Source: Anastatus disparis (taxonomy: Eukaryota; Arthropoda; Insecta; Hymenoptera; Eupelmidae). From it: 64,000 nucleotides of DNA. The translations under genes and the position numbers were made by a program. The stretch is taken from NCBI GenBank assembly GCA_017163975.1, contig JAFFSR010000242.1, positions 5,853,001 to 5,917,000 of the forward strand. Direction: 5' to 3'. Each line of letters starts with the position of its first letter. Positions within the stretch are counted from its first letter, which is position 1. Shown here piece by piece: positions 38,128 to 47,777 of this stretch. Below the pieces are notes generated by a model, which was not told the DNA's origin, searched no databases, and saw nothing but the letters and a program-made list of their open reading frames with translations.

Positions 38128-39945
38128 ATGTTCAAAGTCATTTATTTACTTTTCTTTTTCTATAATATCTATTGCTATGATACCCAAAGCATGACAGATA
38201 ATATAACTAATTATATAAAAGAAGTTATGAAAATATATCGTGTAAGTATATTTACACATTCATCAAATAATGTTCCTATATTTCAATGTATCATGAAAAA
38301 ATTTGTCACTAAATTTATTGTTAATACTAAAGATATAATGAACCTTAGCAATAATTATACATCAATAACAGAAAACGTGTATTTAAAAATCATATTTGTG
38401 GACACTAAGAATGAAAAATTAAACAGCATAGAAGAACTAGAAAATTATTTTCATTTATTAATTGTTTCAAATAAAGGATTACGCCCCCACTGTCTAATTT
38501 TTATCTCAAATATTAATTTAAATATTGAAAAATTACTTAAATATTTGTGGTCACAGAGTTTCTTGTATGTCACTATAATTGAGATTATCAAAAAAGAAAA
38601 ACAGATTCAAAATTTAATATATGATACTGAAGAATACGTAATGTTTATACATCAATATAATCCGTTTAAAAATGAATTAAGTAATGAAATTTTATCAGAA
38701 AATGTTCAATTATTTTCTGAAAAATTACATAATCTTTATGGCTTCCCATTGTATGTCGGATTCATGAAAATTTACCCTAACTTTTGGATCATAGGAACTA
38801 TGAATGGAAATTTTACCACTTATGGTTCAGATATCCAATTAGCTAAAGCCTTATCTGACTATTTGAATTTTACTATAAAATTTAAGACTGGCACTTCATC
38901 AGATAAGATTGGCGTTGTTCGTAAAATGATGTCGAAAATTTATAAATTACTCTATAATTCAGAATTAGATTTCTTCATAAATCTTGCATCTCTAAATCAC
39001 AATAGCTATGGTACTTTCAGCAACTATTTAAGTTTTGAACCTCGCCACCTAATCATCAAACAATATGGTTATTACGATATACAAACACCTTGGAATTTGA
39101 TTACAACAATAAGTGTAATTTTTTCAATTATCCTATTTATAAAATTTTGTAAATACATATTAAAGTCCAAAACTGTTGTATGGAGTGTGTTCAATGTAAC
39201 GCTTGTTTTAATTGGACTAGCTGGTATATCAGAACCTTGGAGGGTAAAAGAAAGGATCTTATTTTTTAGCTTGATTTGTGTATCGGTAACATTTTCGGCT
39301 CAAACGGTGGAATATCTGTTTCAAGACTTATATAAGAAAAAATTTCATAGTTTAAAAACTTTTAAAGAACTAAATAAATCGGGAATTTTTCTCTCAACCA
39401 CTGCTATTAATCAGCGTATCATAAATAATTACATACCTGAACTATCAATAAGCCCCGTGAGCAACGCTAGCTCATGTTTAAAGGAATTAATTAATAACAA
39501 TACAATGAATACTTGCTATTTTACGTATTACTCGGCAAAAATAATCACAAATATTTTTCCAGAAGTGGAAAATGGTTGGATATTGAACGCAGTTGATGAA
39601 CCCGTATTTTATACACAACTTAACATGGCCGTTTCTAGACATTCTCCATATCTGTACATATTTAATAAGATAGGACGTCGATTAGTTGAAACTGGTTTCA
39701 TCGACTTTTGGTTCAATGAAGCGTTAGAACAAAGTTTGGATCAAGAACCGTTTGTCACCAATATGAAACAAAAATACTTTGTTAATACTAAAATAAAAAC
39801 AAGACTTCCAGCTGTCGATCATGAAGCTAATTTCAGTATAAAATTAATATATCTTTTTATGATTGGATCCTGTACGTCAATTTTTGTTTTTGTAATTGAA
39901 GTAATTTACAAAAAGTTTTATGAAAAAATCATAAAAAGCACTTGA
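38128..39945 (+). CDS. ionotropic receptor copy 3 (divergent IR), intact
   Basis: Intronless, 605 aa, same architecture as copy 2: signal peptide MFKVIYLLFFFYNIYC, S1 with GSDIQLAKALSDYLNFTI (about 233-250), M1 after TPWNLITTISVIFSIILFIK (about 320-340), pore FNVTLVLIGLAGISEPWRVK (about 355-372), M3 VSVTFSAQTVEYLFQDL (about 385-400), S2 ending NKIGRRLVETGFIDFW, M4 near 570-595. It is the closest relative of the frameshifted copy 1; both carry the SEPWRVK pore variant and AINQRIINNYIPELSISPV in S2. It thus serves as the intact reference for copy 1. A chemosensory channel by family. Single-exon structure and tandem position support recent duplication. Confidence 0.93.
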   Translation: MFKVIYLLFFFYNIYCYDTQSMTDNITNYIKEVMKIYRVSIFTHSSNNVPIFQCIMKKFVTKFIVNTKDIMNLSNNYTSITENVYLKIIFVDTKNEKLNSIEELENYFHLLIVSNKGLRPHCLIFISNINLNIEKLLKYLWSQSFLYVTIIEIIKKEKQIQNLIYDTEEYVMFIHQYNPFKNELSNEILSENVQLFSEKLHNLYGFPLYVGFMKIYPNFWIIGTMNGNFTTYGSDIQLAKALSDYLNFTIKFKTGTSSDKIGVVRKMMSKIYKLLYNSELDFFINLASLNHNSYGTFSNYLSFEPRHLIIKQYGYYDIQTPWNLITTISVIFSIILFIKFCKYILKSKTVVWSVFNVTLVLIGLAGISEPWRVKERILFFSLICVSVTFSAQTVEYLFQDLYKKKFHSLKTFKELNKSGIFLSTTAINQRIINNYIPELSISPVSNASSCLKELINNNTMNTCYFTYYSAKIITNIFPEVENGWILNAVDEPVFYTQLNMAVSRHSPYLYIFNKIGRRLVETGFIDFWFNEALEQSLDQEPFVTNMKQKYFVNTKIKTRLPAVDHEANFSIKLIYLFMIGSCTSIFVFVIEVIYKKFYEKIIKST

Positions 39946-40752
39946 AAAAATTATTGAATTTCTAAGTTTAGTTATCAACTTTAATGTGTAACAAAAATAT
40001 TGTACCAAGATAATATAAATCAAGTTACTGTTTATGATATTTATTGTTAAAATGATTATTACTGTTTCTTCTTTTTATTAAATAATTGATAGTGATATTG
40101 GTTTTAGTTTTTAAAATATACAAAATCATGTAATTATTATTATGATATTGAAAAACCTACACGTTCAATAAACATGATTAATGCTTGACTATATTGATTT
40201 ATTGGTCTAATGCAAATTTATCCTTTGTTACAAAATAAATGTGAAAACAATATAGTGAAAAAATAAATAAGAAAAGTCCTAAAATTAAATAAAAAACAAC
40301 AAATATATTAGAGATCTTAGAATTGTTCGTTAAAAATATAAAAACTTTAATTTTTACCCATCTACCTTTTGCAATGTTTATGTGTACGAATAGATATATT
40401 GATTATTAAACCATTAATTTTTAATTTTTCACTATTTAAAATTACAGAAATGAAAAAAAAATGTCTAATAATACTAAAAGCGAACCAATAATTAGCATAA
40501 TAAAGAAGTTAGATACTTTTCGGAACTTGAAAATTTTAATTTTGATGTGGAATAAACACATGTAACATCAAGTGTCTTAAAAAACGTTAAATTTATTATT
40601 ATAAAATAATTTAATATATCATTGTCTCATAATTTAGACGTAAAAAGTGTAATTGAGAAAATGTTCATTTGGTTTATAATGTAGATTGTGAGAATTATAC
40701 GTGTGTCGTAAATCATATGGATTCTAAATTAAGTCAATAGGAACAAAAAAAA
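39946..40752 (+). promoter_or_regulatory. IR spacer 3-4 with upstream cassette
   Basis: Contains CTGTTTATGATATTTATTGT, TGAATAATTGATAGTG-like sequence, ACGAATAGATATATTGATTA, GTCTAATAATACTAAAAGCG and AACATCAAGTGTCTTAAAAA, in the same order as in the other spacers, up to the ATG of copy 4. Confidence 0.5.
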
Positions 40753-42561
40753 ATGTTGAAATTATTTCATTTATTTTTCTTATTCTATAGTATCTATTGC
40801 TATGATATGTGGGACATGACAGAGGATATAACTAATTATATAAAAGAAGTTATGAAAATACATCGTGTAAGTATATTTACAGAATCATCAATAAATGTCC
40901 ACATATTTAGATGGATTATGAAAAAATTTGTCAGTAAATTTATTGTTAACATTAAGAGTTTTGTGAGTCATCGCAATAATAATAATACGTCATTAACAGA
41001 AAACGTATATTTAAAAATTATATTCATGGACACTAAGAATAAAAAATTAAGAGGCACAACCAAATTAAATAATTTTTTTAAGTTTTTAACTCTTTCAAGT
41101 AAAGGACCACGTCCTTACTGTCTAATTTTTATCTCGAATAATAACTTAAATATTCAACAATTACTTAAATATTTGTGGTCACGAAGTTTCTTGTACGTTA
41201 TTGTAATTGAGATCATTGAAACTGATAAATATATTAAAAATGCAATACACAGTACTAAAGAATACACAACATTTATACACCAATATAATCCTTTTAAAAA
41301 TGAATCAACAAATGAAACTTTTTCCAAAAACATTGATTTATTTTCTAATAAATTACATAATCTTCATGGGTTTCCATTATATGCTGGATATATTCGACTA
41401 ATGCCTAGATTTTGGACACAAATCGAAAATGAAAAATCTATTTTTTATGGCTCAGATTATCAATTAGCCAAAGCTTTATCTGACTATTTAAATTTCACCA
41501 TGAAATTTAAGATTGGCACTTTTTCGCTGAATATTGACGTTATTCGTAACAAGATTTCAACAATTCATAATTTACTTCGTGGTTCAAAACTGGATTTCCT
41601 TATAACTCTTGGACCTCCCTCGAAAAACATTAATAGTTCTTTCAGCAACTATTTGGGTTTTCATACTTATCACTTAATTATTAAGCAATATGGTTATTAC
41701 GATATAGAAACACCTTGGAATTTGATTACGACAATCAGTGTTATTTTATTAATCATCCTAATTATAAAATTTTCTAAATATATATTAAAGTTAAAAACTG
41801 TTGTTTGGACCGTCTTTAATGTAATGCTTCTTTTAATTGGATTACCTGGAATATCAGAACCGAAAAGTTTAAAAGAAAGAATTTTTTGTTTGTACTTGAT
41901 TTGTGTGTCAGTGACATTTTCGGCTCAAACAGTGGGGTATTTGTTTGAAGACTTGTATAAGAAAAAATTTCACGATTTAAAAACTTTTAAACAGCTAAAT
42001 GAATCAGGAATCACTCTTTCAACTGATGCTTTTACAAAGGATTTAATAAATTCTCATATGTCTGAACTATCAGTAAGTTCCGTAAAAAACGCAAGTTCAT
42101 GTTTAAAGGATCTGCTTTATAACAATATTATCAATACATGCTATTATACACATTATAGGGCAAAGATAATTACAAACATATTTCCAGAAGTTAAAAATGG
42201 TTGGATATTGAATGCAGTTGATCAACCAGTATTTTACAATCTGATTCACATGGCAGTATCTAGACATTTTCCATATTTGTATATATTCAACAAGATAGGA
42301 CGTCGATTTATTGAAGCTGGTTTTATGGATTTTTGGTTCAATGAAGCATTTGAAACTAGTATGGATTCTGAATCGATTACCACCAATTTAAAACAAAAAT
42401 ATTTTGCTAATACTAAAACAAAATCAAAATTTTTAGTTGTTCATCCTGAACTTGATTCGAGTATAAAATTAATTTATCTTCTTGTGATTGGATATGCTGC
42501 GTCAGTTTTCGTTTTTGTAATTGAAGTAATTAATAAGAAGTTTTTTAAAAAAACAATATGA
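40753..42561 (+). CDS. ionotropic receptor copy 4 (divergent IR), intact
   Basis: Intronless, 602 aa. Signal peptide MLKLFHLFFLFYSIYC, S1 with GSDYQLAKALSDYLNFTM, M1 after TPWNLITTISVILLIILIIK, pore FNVMLLLIGLPGISEPKSLK, M3 ICVSVTFSAQTVGYLFEDL (Gly and Glu where the other copies have Glu and Gln), S2 ending NKIGRRFIEAGFMDFW, M4 before the C-terminus. A complete receptor by all visible landmarks and a membrane chemosensory channel by family. Amid the array it is one of the more diverged members, with an extra Asn in the N-terminal domain run HRNNNNTSL. The next spacer is enlarged and contains a relic of another copy. Confidence 0.92.
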   Translation: MLKLFHLFFLFYSIYCYDMWDMTEDITNYIKEVMKIHRVSIFTESSINVHIFRWIMKKFVSKFIVNIKSFVSHRNNNNTSLTENVYLKIIFMDTKNKKLRGTTKLNNFFKFLTLSSKGPRPYCLIFISNNNLNIQQLLKYLWSRSFLYVIVIEIIETDKYIKNAIHSTKEYTTFIHQYNPFKNESTNETFSKNIDLFSNKLHNLHGFPLYAGYIRLMPRFWTQIENEKSIFYGSDYQLAKALSDYLNFTMKFKIGTFSLNIDVIRNKISTIHNLLRGSKLDFLITLGPPSKNINSSFSNYLGFHTYHLIIKQYGYYDIETPWNLITTISVILLIILIIKFSKYILKLKTVVWTVFNVMLLLIGLPGISEPKSLKERIFCLYLICVSVTFSAQTVGYLFEDLYKKKFHDLKTFKQLNESGITLSTDAFTKDLINSHMSELSVSSVKNASSCLKDLLYNNIINTCYYTHYRAKIITNIFPEVKNGWILNAVDQPVFYNLIHMAVSRHFPYLYIFNKIGRRFIEAGFMDFWFNEAFETSMDSESITTNLKQKYFANTKTKSKFLVVHPELDSSIKLIYLLVIGYAASVFVFVIEVINKKFFKKTI

Positions 42562-43315
42562 GGCCCTCGAAAAAATGATTATATTTTTAAGTTTGATTAT
42601 CAACTTTCATGTGTAGCAAAAATATTGTACTAATATTATTATAGAAATCAAGTTACTAATTCATAACAATGAAAATCATTTAAGTTTAATATTTATTTAT
42701 ATTCTTACCATTAGATGCTGTTTATGATATTTTTTATTAAAATGATGATAAAAATTTTTTCTTTTTATTGAATAATTTGATAATGTTATTAATTTAATTT
42801 CTAAAGTATAAAAAACAATGTATAAAGCTCACACAACGAGACAGTGGGCGTGGCTATCACTCTTGACTCGAGCGTGTTGGGGACTCCTTGTATAAGAGAA
42901 TTTCCAAGAAAATTCCTCTCCTACAGCCCGTTGATTCTCTTGTATCGAGAGTCTACTGTATAATTATTCTTATTATTATCATATTGAAACACCTAGAAGT
43001 TAAATGATTATAATTAATGCGTGATTACTTTAATTATCATATTTAATTATAAGTTGCATCATAAATTGTATTATATATTCCATATATAATATTAATTTCT
43101 TTATAAGTGAGAGTTCAGTAATATGACGACGTCGTTTGGATAAAGTAATAAAAATTATAATCAATACTATAGTTACAATCAAAACAATTAAACAATAGTA
43201 TTCACATTTTTCCTATGCTTACTATACAATAATTTAAAATATTAATTACGTTCATAAAAAGTACAATTATTTTTATTGAATTTACATCAGAATATTAAAT
43301 ATGATTTGTACAATA
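42562..43315. other. IR spacer 4-5, first part, with GC-rich insert
   Basis: Starts with the usual downstream block (GATATTTTTTATTAAAATGA). A GC-richer insert of about 130 bp at 42832-42960 is absent from the other spacers. It contains CGTGTTGGGGACTCCTTG and the inverted pair TATAAGAGAAT and ATTCTCTTGTAT. It may be a transposon fragment. The remainder is AT-rich. Confidence 0.45.
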
Positions 43316-43370
43316 ATTGTTTATTGACTTGTATAAAAAAATTCCACTCCTTGAGAACCTGAAACAGATA
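43316..43370 (+). pseudogene. relic fragment of an IR gene
   Basis: GACTTGTATAAAAAAATTCC followed by ACTCCTTGAGAACCTGAAAC matches the IR segment after M3 (GACTTGTATAAGAAAAAATT in the intact genes). It is embedded in spacer DNA and followed by normal IR spacer sequence. It looks like the remains of a mostly deleted seventh copy. Confidence 0.55.
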
Positions 43371-43925
43371 TCTTTTTATTTAACGATTTTAGTTGTAAAA
43401 TTATTATTATAATATTTGAATACCTAGAAAATGAATGATCAAAACTATTTCATAACTACATGATCTCATTAAAAATATCTAATGAACCTGCATATTTGCA
43501 ATTTGCTTGAAAATAAATGTAAAAAAATACAGAGTAAAAATAAATAAGTTCCCTAATTAAGAAAAAAAAATAATACTACATTAGAAATTTTAAAATTTCC
43601 CATAAAAAATATAGAAAATTCATAGATTTTCTCCTTTATGCTTTCTACACAGTTTAGCAACACGAATAGATATTGATTATAAAATAATTAAAATTTTATT
43701 TTTTATTCAAAATTACAGAAATTTAAAATAAAAAATTTACAACTTAATGTATATTTCTAATAATGCTAAAAACAAATCAATAATTTGCAAGGTGAAAAAA
43801 ATTAACTACCTTCCAAAACTTAAAAATTTTAGTTTTGATGTGAATTTAAAACATATGACATCGAGTGTCTTAAAAAACCATTGATTTTATGATGATAATA
43901 AACCAAGAAAAAAAGACAAAATAAA
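43371..43925 (+). promoter_or_regulatory. IR copy 5 upstream cassette
   Basis: Shared blocks GAACCTGCATATTTGCAATT, GAAAATAAATGTAAAAAAAT, ACGAATAGATATTGATTATA, TATATTTCTAATAATGCTAA and ATCGAGTGTCTTAAAAAACC precede the ATG. The last 180 bp are nearly the same as before copy 6. Confidence 0.5.
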
Positions 43926-45734
43926 ATGTTCAAAATATTTTATTTGTTATTCTTATTTCATAATATTTATTGCTTTGATACCTGGGATATAACAGAGTAT
44001 ATAATTAGTTATGTAAAAGAAGTTATGAAAATAAAATCTGTAACTGTATTTACAGATTCATCAAAAAATATTCACATATTTCAATTAATTCTGAAAAAAT
44101 TTATCGGTAAATTTATTGTTAACATTAAGGATGTAATGAGAAATAACAATGATTATACATCAACAACAGGAAACTTGTTTTTAAAAATTATATTTTTGGA
44201 TATTAAGGATAAAAATTTAAACACTATAGAAAAACTAGATGATTTTTTTAAGTTTTTAACTGATTCAAATAAAGGACCACGTCCCTACAGTCTGATTTTT
44301 ATCACAAATAATATTTTAAATATTGAACAATCACTTAAATATCTATGGTCACAGAGTTTCTTATACGTTACTATAATTGAGCTCATTGAAAAAGAAAAAC
44401 AGATTCAAAATTTAATATATAATACTGAAGAATACAGAATGTTTATACATCAATATAATCCATTTAAAAATGAATCAAAAAATGAAACTTTTTTCAAAGA
44501 CGTTGAATTATTTTCTAATAAATTACATAATCTTTACAAGTTTCCATTATACGCTGGATATATTAAATCGATTCCAAAATTTTGGGTGCGAGAAACTAAA
44601 AACGGAAAATCTACTGTTCGTGGTTCATATAGTAAATTCGCTAGAGCTTTATCTCATCATTTAAATTTCACTATAAAATATAGCATTGGCACCTTATCTC
44701 ATAAACATAATATTATTCTTAGCATGCAACAAATGATTCTTAAATTACTTACTGATTCAAAATTGGATTTCTTTGCAAATCTTGTGAATCCTATAAATTT
44801 CATTAATAACACTTTCAGCGACTATTTAGATTTTGAAACTCATCACTTGCTTTTTAGACATTATGGTTAATATGATGCAGAAACACCTTGGAATTTGATT
44901 ACAACAGTATGTGTAATTTTATTAATCATTCTATTTATAAAAATGTGTAATTATATATTAAAGTCAAATAATGATGTGTGGAGCGTGTTCAATGTTATGC
45001 TCGTTTTAATTGGACTTCCTGGAATATCAGAACCAAAAAAGATAAAAGAAAGAATTCTATTTTTTTGCTTGATTTGTGTATCTGTAACATTTTCAGCTCA
45101 AACTGTGGAATATTTGTTTCAAGACTTGTACAAGCAAAAGTTTCAGAATATTAAAACTTTTGAACAACTAATTGAATCAAGAATTCGTCTTTCAACTGAT
45201 CCTTTTTTAAAGGATGTTCTGAATATTGCCGTGCCTAAACTCTCAATAAGATCAGTAAGGACAAATTCAAGTTTATGCATGAAGGCTATGTATTATTATA
45301 ATCAAATTAATACATGCGTTTTGCCAAGTTATTCAGCAAAGGTAATTGCTACTGTTTTTACAGCAGAAGATTATAATTTTGTATTAGGTCTGATTGATGA
45401 ACCTTTAAATCCTGGATTTCTTAACATGGCAGTATCCAGACATTTTCCATATTTGTATATAATCAATAAGATTGGACGTCGATTCATTGAAGCTGGTTTG
45501 ACAAACTTTTGGTTAAATACGGATGTTATAAACAGTATGGATACATTTTTAAAAGAAAAATATTTTGTTGATGGTAAATTAAAAACGAGTTTTCTAATTG
45601 ACAATCATGACACTGAACTTTGCATGAAATTAATCTATCTTCTTGTTATTGGATTCTGTATTTCAATATTTGTTTTTATGATTGAAGTAATTTATAATAA
45701 ATTTTATAAGAAAAGTAGACGCATAAAGTTTTAA
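43926..45734 (+). pseudogene. ionotropic receptor copy 5, one in-frame stop
   Basis: The frame spans 603 codons and is open throughout except codon 315, where a TAA (44868-44870) stands in GGT-TAA-TAT-GAT. The intact copies read GGTTATTATGAT there (residues GYYD), so one T-to-A change made the stop. Both sides keep every landmark: signal peptide MFKIFYLLFLFHNIYC, S1 lobe, M1 (LITTVCVILLIILFIK), pore FNVMLVLIGLPGISEPKKIK, M3 VSVTFSAQTVEYLFQDL, S2 NKIGRRFIEAGLTNFW and M4. No other damage is seen in the 288 codons after the stop. It is either a very young pseudogene or a receptor expressed by stop readthrough. The sister of copy 6 by its N-terminus. Confidence 0.88.
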
Positions 45735-46159
45735 AATAAAAAATATTTTACTCATGTTTTAATGCGATTGAAGGTACTATCGATAGCAATGGAAATCCTT
45801 TGAATATAATGTTAATTTTTGTTTTGATAATAAATATTACCATTTATAGCTAGATATACAAAGATTGCAATAATTTCATTTGTTTTTCATTGAATGATCA
45901 ATAAATAATGATATTATTTTTAATATCCTAAATATACAGATTGATGTAATAAGTATTATAATTTAAAAACCTCTAGGAACTCAATAACTACAATTAATAA
46001 TATTTATGTACAAGTTGCATCATACATTGCATTTACAATTCTTTTTGGCAATATTAAATTTAAGTTTGATATCAAACACAGCTAAAGTATAAAATTTTTA
46101 ATAAATTAATATTATGGTTTTCAGTTTTAACTATTAGTTATAGTAAGTATCTAACTAGA
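45735..46159. other. IR spacer 5-6, first part
   Basis: Downstream block of the IR unit (GATAGCAATGGAAATCCTTT), then AT-rich sequence up to the foldback element. CTAG at 46155-46158 may be part of its target site. Confidence 0.45.
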
Positions 46160-46845
46160 AGAGTAACCCTTGTTTGGGTCATGAATCTCGATGTAACTTG
46201 TAGATATGTTTTTATACATAAAATCATGAAAAAAGCCGCGAGCATTCAGTCTAACGCTCGATCATTCCAAGATTATGAGTTATTTTGTTCAATTTTTAAA
46301 GATTTCTTTGAAAAATCATTATTTATAATATTGGATATTACTCTCCAATAGGAGCTTCCAAGTTCATTCTACAAAATCCTAGTAAAAGTTGAGATGAAAT
46401 CCTTGTGATTAAAAAAAAACGTCTTTAAAAAGCTCAACCCATTCAAAAGTTATGAGGAAACAAAAATTGTTATAAAAATTATTATAAAAATTAGCATAAA
46501 ATTAAACTTAAATTTTCATAAAATTATTCTACTGATTTTTTCTATGTTATTCATTTTGCTATAACTTTTGAACGGGTTGAGCTTTTTAAACACGTTTTTT
46601 TTTTAATCAAAAGGATTTCATCTCAACTTTTACTAGAATTTTGCAGAATCAACTTGGAAGCTCCCATTGGGGAGTAATATTCAATATTATAAACAATGAT
46701 TTTTCAAAGAAATTGAACAAAATAGCTCATAATCTCTGAATGATCGAGCGTTAGACCGAATGCTCGCGGCTTTTTTCATTATTTTATGTATAAAAACATT
46801 TCCCCAAATTACAGCAAGATCCGTGACCCAAACAAGGGTTACTCT
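46160..46845. mobile_element. foldback (long inverted-repeat) element
   Basis: A 686-bp palindromic element. Left arm 46160-46453 and right arm 46561-46845 are inverted copies with roughly 90% identity, separated by about 107 bp of AT-rich loop. The ends are AGAGTAACCCTTGTTTGGGT on both sides. Internal landmarks such as GCCGCGAGCATTC and AAAGTTGAGATGAAATCCTT occur in both arms. The left arm has an extra dozen bases near 46300. Possible 4-bp target site CTAG at 46155-46158 and 46847-46850, each one base away from the arms. No coding capacity. A non-autonomous DNA transposon of unknown superfamily. Confidence 0.88.
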
Positions 46846-47489
46846 CCTAGTAAGTTTTTTCATGTACAGGCAAACTAGATTTGCCCCTATACGATTTTAC
46901 TATACGAAAACGTAAAGTAATTTAGGTTTATTGTTGTATTTTTGTACTGGTTTTAATAAAGGATCAAATAAAAATAAAAATATATGGCATTAATTTTTTT
47001 GTAATAGGAAGTGTATTGAGACGAGGATATCCACAGTATAAAGTAATTTCAGAAAAAATAATAAATTTGAGCCTTTTTTAAAAATGAAAAATCGAAATTA
47101 AAAAAAATTTTTTCAAATAACTCTAAAATTAAAACTACGCTAAAAAACCAATTTTTTATAGCTTCCGTGTCAGTCAGACAAAAAAATTAATTGTATGCAA
47201 AATTCGAAGCAAACCCATCGACTAGTTTTCGAGATCTAATTGTCTTAATGAATACATACATACATATACACTCACACACATGCGCAAACACATACAGAAA
47301 TTTTCTGGAAACCACTTTTTTCAACTCCCCGAGTCCAAATATGTAAAAATTAATGAAAAAATAGAAAAAAATTTTTTTATTGATACAATTCTGTCTTTAT
47401 GAGAATAACACATACATTAGGAAATTTTCCATGAAAATTATTGAAAATTCATAGATTTTAATCTTTAATCTTTCTACATAGTTTATCAA
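46846..47489. other. repeat-like insert in IR spacer 5-6
   Basis: The stretch 46970-47350 does not match the other IR spacers. It has features of an old interspersed repeat: AAAATTCGAAGCAAACCCAT, CGACTAGTTTTCGAGATC, then a CATACATACATATACACTCA simple repeat and a GGAAACCACTTTTTTCAACT end. No terminal repeats could be defined. Confidence 0.4.
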
Positions 47490-47777
47490 CATAAACCGAT
47501 ATTGATTATTATAATTAAAATTTTTTTTTACTATTCAAAATTACAGAATTTAAAATAAAAAATTTACAGCTTAGAGTATATTTTTAATAATGCTAAAAAT
47601 AAATCAATAATTTTCAAGGTGAAAAAAATTAACTACCTTGCAAAACTTGAAAATTTTAGTTTTGATATGGATTTAAAACATATGACATCGAGTGTCTTAA
47701 AAAAACATTAATTTCATCATGATGATATGAAATTTAATATATTTATATTCTAAACCAAGAAAAAACAACAAAATAAA
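47490..47777 (+). promoter_or_regulatory. IR copy 6 upstream cassette
   Basis: The last 280 bp before the ATG are nearly the same as upstream of copy 5: TTTTTAATAATGCTAAAAAT, AATTAACTACCTTGCAAAAC, GACATCGAGTGTCTTAAAAA. This indicates that copies 5 and 6 arose as one unit. Confidence 0.5.
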
